A DNA stretch of 64,000 bases from SPDF01 sp964574295. Its GTDB lineage: Bacteria > Gemmatimonadota > Gemmatimonadetes > Gemmatimonadales > GWC2-71-9. The stretch spans positions 8,572 to 72,571 of the forward strand of contig CAZNLY010000011.1 in the NCBI GenBank assembly GCA_964574295.1, in the 5' to 3' direction. Of this stretch, positions 61,604 to 64,000 are shown one piece after another. The translations under genes and the position numbers were made by a program. Below the pieces are notes generated by a model. That model made no database searches. It saw only the letters and a list, made by a program, of their open reading frames with translations, and was not told the DNA's origin. Position 1 is the first letter of the stretch, and each line of letters begins with the position of its first letter.

Positions 61604-63118
61604 GTGACACGCCGGCTTGCCGCAGCGGCCATCGGGACGGCCGCACTCGTCCTGGCCATCCTGTTCATCCAGGCCGGCGAGCCGCCCTCCGGTGCGGCCC
61701 CCGCCGATTCGGCGGCGCCGCTCGCGGCGGTCCCCCCGTCCGCTGAGGACTCCGTCCTCGCGGCGCTCACCCGCCCGCGCCTCGGCGACTTCGACTCGAT
61801 GCTTGCCCGCCGCATCATCCGCGTCCTCGTGGCTCCGAGCCAGACCCAGTATTTCCTCGACCAGGGCACGCCGCGCGGGCTGACGGTGGACGTGGCGGCG
61901 CTCTTCGAGGCCGAGCTCAACCGGAAATTCCACGCCGGCGCCCGCCCCATCCGCGTGATGGTGGTGCCGGTCGACCAGGACGAACTCCTCCCGGCCATCC
62001 TGGCCGGGCGCGGAGACCTCGTCATCAGTGGGGTCACGATCACCCCCAGGCTGCAGGCCCAGGCCGACTTCTCGACCCCCACGCTGCGCAACGTGTCCGA
62101 GATCGTCGTGACCGGGCCCGCCTCGCCGCCCCTCACGACGCTGGACGACCTCGCCGGGCACGAGGTGTTCGTCCGGCGCTCCAGCCCGTACTTCGAGCAC
62201 CTGCAGGCGCTGAACGCCGAGTTCGCGCGGCGCGGGCTCGCGCCCGTGCGGCTTCGTGAGGCCCCGGAGGCGCTGCAGGATGAGGACCTCCTCGAGATGC
62301 TGAACGCGGGGCTGGTGCAGGTCGTGGTGCTCGACGATGTGCTGGCCACCTTCTGGGCGCAGGTCCTGCCGAACATCCGGCCCCGGCTCGGGCTGGCCGT
62401 TGCGACCGGCGAGGACCTCGGCTGGATGTTCCGAAAGGGCAGCCCCGGCCTCAAGCGGGAGGTGGACGCCTTCCTGGCGCGGTACCCCGAGGGCTCGGCG
62501 ACGCGGAACACCCTCCTGCACCGCTACCTCCGGAACACGAAGTACGTCACCTCCGCCACGTCGGCCGAGGATCTTCGCCGCTTTGACGAGATGGTGGCCC
62601 TCTTCCGGAAGTACGGCCATCAATACGACCTCGACTACCTCCTCCTGATGGCGCAGGGGTACCAGGAGTCCCGGCTCGACCAGGAGGCCCGGAGCGCCGT
62701 CGGGGCCGTCGGGGTGATGCAGGTCATGCCCACCACCGGGCAGTCCCTCGGCGTGGGCGACATCCACCAGCTCGAGCCCAACATCCACGCCGGGGTCAAG
62801 TACATCCGGTCGCTCGTGGACCAGTACTTTTCCAGCGACTCCATCGACGCCCTCAACCGGACGCTGCTGGCGTTTGCCGCCTACAACGCCGGCCCCGCGC
62901 GCGTGGCCTCGCTCCGCCGCGCGGCCGCCGCACGCGGGCTCGACCCGAACCGCTGGAGCCGGAACGTGGAGCTCATCGCGGCCGAACAGGTGGGGCGCGA
63001 GACGGTGACGTACGTCGGCAACATCTACAAGTATTACGTGGCCTACTCGCTCGTCCAGGAGCAGGCGGCGGAGCGCGAGGCCGCGCAGCGGCGCGACGCG
63101 CCAGGGAAGGTCCCATGA
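61604..63118 (+). CDS. MltF-like lytic transglycosylase (SBP_bac_3 + SLT)
   Basis: Membrane-linked peptidoglycan lyase of 504 residues. One N-terminal helix (about 9-24) exports it. Residues about 70-310 form a periplasmic solute-binding domain (LTVDVAALFEAELNR, GDLVISGVTITPRL), then a SLT goose-type lysozyme domain with catalytic glutamate E355 (GYQESRLD), VMQVMPTT and AAYNAGPARV. This order is that of MltF. The GTG has GAGGAC upstream. The stop overlaps the rhodanese gene as ATGA. Confidence 0.9.
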   Translation: MTRRLAAAAIGTAALVLAILFIQAGEPPSGAAPADSAAPLAAVPPSAEDSVLAALTRPRLGDFDSMLARRIIRVLVAPSQTQYFLDQGTPRGLTVDVAALFEAELNRKFHAGARPIRVMVVPVDQDELLPAILAGRGDLVISGVTITPRLQAQADFSTPTLRNVSEIVVTGPASPPLTTLDDLAGHEVFVRRSSPYFEHLQALNAEFARRGLAPVRLREAPEALQDEDLLEMLNAGLVQVVVLDDVLATFWAQVLPNIRPRLGLAVATGEDLGWMFRKGSPGLKREVDAFLARYPEGSATRNTLLHRYLRNTKYVTSATSAEDLRRFDEMVALFRKYGHQYDLDYLLLMAQGYQESRLDQEARSAVGAVGVMQVMPTTGQSLGVGDIHQLEPNIHAGVKYIRSLVDQYFSSDSIDALNRTLLAFAAYNAGPARVASLRRAAAARGLDPNRWSRNVELIAAEQVGRETVTYVGNIYKYYVAYSLVQEQAAEREAAQRRDAPGKVP

Positions 63119-63951
63119 TGCATCTGCTGCTGGCCGCGCTGGCGCTCGCCGCCGGCCCGGATTCGTTGCTGGTCTCGCCGGCGTGGCTCTCGGCGCGCCT
63201 TGGCGACCCTCGCCTGGTGGTGATCCACGCCGACCGGGACCGCACCGCCTTCGACGCCGGACACATCGCCGGCAGCCGGTTCCTCCCCCTTGCCGCCATC
63301 GTGGTCGAGCGGGCCGGGGTCCCGAACGAACTCCCCCCGGTGGCGGCCCTCGACTCGGCGCTGGAAGCCGCCGGCGTCGGCGACAGCACCGTGGTGGTCA
63401 TCACCGGCGACCCGCTCGCCGCGGCCCGCCTGTTCTTCACCCTCGACTACCTCGGCCACTCCGCCGCGATCCTCGACGGCGGGACGCCGGGGTGGGTGGC
63501 GGCAGGGTTCCCGGTCGGGACGGCCCCGGAGCCGACCACGCGGGGCGCCCTCACCCCGGCGCCCCGGAGCGACATCGTCGTGGATGCCGCGTGGGTCCGC
63601 TCCCACCTCGGCGACTCGGCGGTGGCACTCCTTGATGCCCGGCCGCCGGCCGATTTTGCCGGCACGCCGGGCAGCACCCCGCCCACGGGCCACATCCCCG
63701 GCGCGAAGAACATCTTCTGGCGGACGACGCTGGGGGGCGCGCCCCCCGTGCTGCTCGGGCGGGGCGCGCTGGAAGGGATGTTCGCGGCCGCCGACGCGCC
63801 ACCGGGCCGGTTGGTGGTGACCTACTGCCGGACCGGGGTGCAGGCGAGCTGGCTCTACTTCGTGGCGCGGTACCTGGGCCGGGAGGTGCGGATGTACGAC
63901 GGGTCGTTCGCGGAGTGGAGCACGATTCCGGGGGCGCCGGTGGCGCAATGA
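63115..63951 (+). CDS. Two-domain rhodanese (thiosulfate sulfurtransferase)
   Basis: Two rhodanese domains in 278 residues, with a short signal-like N-terminus (MMHLLLAALALAAG) that suggests export. The N-terminal domain lacks the catalytic cysteine (VVITGDPLAA there). The C-terminal domain has TYCRTGVQAS with C238. It transfers sulfur to thiol acceptors; periplasmic substrate unknown. The start overlaps the MltF-like stop as ATGA. It ends on the terminator that also ends the following tRNA. Confidence 0.9.
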   Translation: MMHLLLAALALAAGPDSLLVSPAWLSARLGDPRLVVIHADRDRTAFDAGHIAGSRFLPLAAIVVERAGVPNELPPVAALDSALEAAGVGDSTVVVITGDPLAAARLFFTLDYLGHSAAILDGGTPGWVAAGFPVGTAPEPTTRGALTPAPRSDIVVDAAWVRSHLGDSAVALLDARPPADFAGTPGSTPPTGHIPGAKNIFWRTTLGGAPPVLLGRGALEGMFAAADAPPGRLVVTYCRTGVQASWLYFVARYLGREVRMYDGSFAEWSTIPGAPVAQ

Positions 63952-63973
63952 AAACGGCCCCGGGGAGGGGCCG
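63951..63973 (-). terminator. Rho-independent terminator for the tRNA beyond the window
   Basis: On the minus strand CGGCCCC and GGGGCCG form a 7-bp GC stem with a TCCCC loop, followed by TTTT. It directly follows the tRNA 3' end. The stem also lies just past the plus-strand rhodanese stop and could serve it, without a T-tract on that side. Confidence 0.85.
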
Positions 63974-63974
63974 A

Positions 63975-64000
63975 TAGCAGGGGCGGGACTCGAACCCGCG
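63975..64000 (-). tRNA. tRNA 3' end (partial, identity unknown)
   Basis: The T arm GCGGG-TTCGAGT-CCCGC and an acceptor strand CCCTGCT with discriminator A are visible; the rest is outside the window. No CCA is encoded. The anticodon cannot be seen, so the amino acid is undetermined. A terminator follows immediately. Confidence 0.8.

Overview
This 64-kb window is a GC-rich (about 70 %) bacterial chromosome segment in which nearly every gene lies on the minus strand, so it reads from right to left. Gene content points to a diderm with DAP-type peptidoglycan: MurE carries a DNPR motif, and there are LspA, MltF-like and MliC-like lipoprotein genes. MglA-type GTPase with Roadblock and DUF4388 proteins, a DUF2723 protein and tandem DUF3943 genes fit Gemmatimonadota best. 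That placement is an inference from content, not a phylogeny.

Layout. (1) 1-11.6 kb is the division and cell-wall (dcw) cluster, transcribed rsmH-ftsL-ftsI-murE-murF-mraY-murD-ftsW-murG-murC, with murC cut by the window edge. A tRNA-Asp gene precedes rsmH and no mraZ is present there. (2) 11.7-15.6 kb holds a secreted TPR protein, tRNA-Val, a two-helix membrane protein, a membrane gluzincin peptidase and a TPR protein. (3) 15.6-32 kb is the most unusual part: one tightly packed chemosensory and small-GTPase operon with CheA, CheY, CheB, CheR, CheC, CheD and three CheW proteins. Between the Che genes lie an MglA-type GTPase, three Roadblock/LC7 proteins, two DUF4388 proteins, large TPR scaffolds and a protein with two DnaA-type AAA+ domains but no DnaA DNA-binding domain. 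No chemoreceptor, flagellar or pilus gene lies in the window. (4) 32-45.3 kb is housekeeping, fused by overlaps to the Che genes: rluD, lspA, a DksA-like gene, ileS, a YggS-type gene, DUF2723, folP, ftsH, hpt and tilS. (5) 45.3-60.4 kb is accessory and envelope: a secreted regulatory-domain protein, DUF411 with a tiny membrane protein, a large secreted glycosidase-like protein, a Spy-like protein (plus strand), ferredoxin, VOC, two lipoproteins, three tandem DUF3943 paralogues, msrA and an acyltransferase. (6) 60.4-64 kb has a cysteine-synthase-family gene divergent from an MltF-like transglycosylase plus rhodanese, then a terminator and the 3' end of a tRNA.

Organisation. From about 46.4 kb down to 13.6 kb almost every junction is a 1-17 base overlap or a gap under 50 bases, so translational coupling dominates and Shine-Dalgarno sites are scarce. 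Four genes lack a convincing ATG, GTG or TTG start, and their reading frames point to CTG; three of these CTGs overlap the preceding stop as CTGA. Strong non-coding signals are a 12-bp hairpin between tRNA-Asp and rsmH, a 10-bp inverted repeat with a TATAAT box in front of tRNA-Asp, a 14-bp palindrome over the murC start, and a terminator at 63.95 kb.
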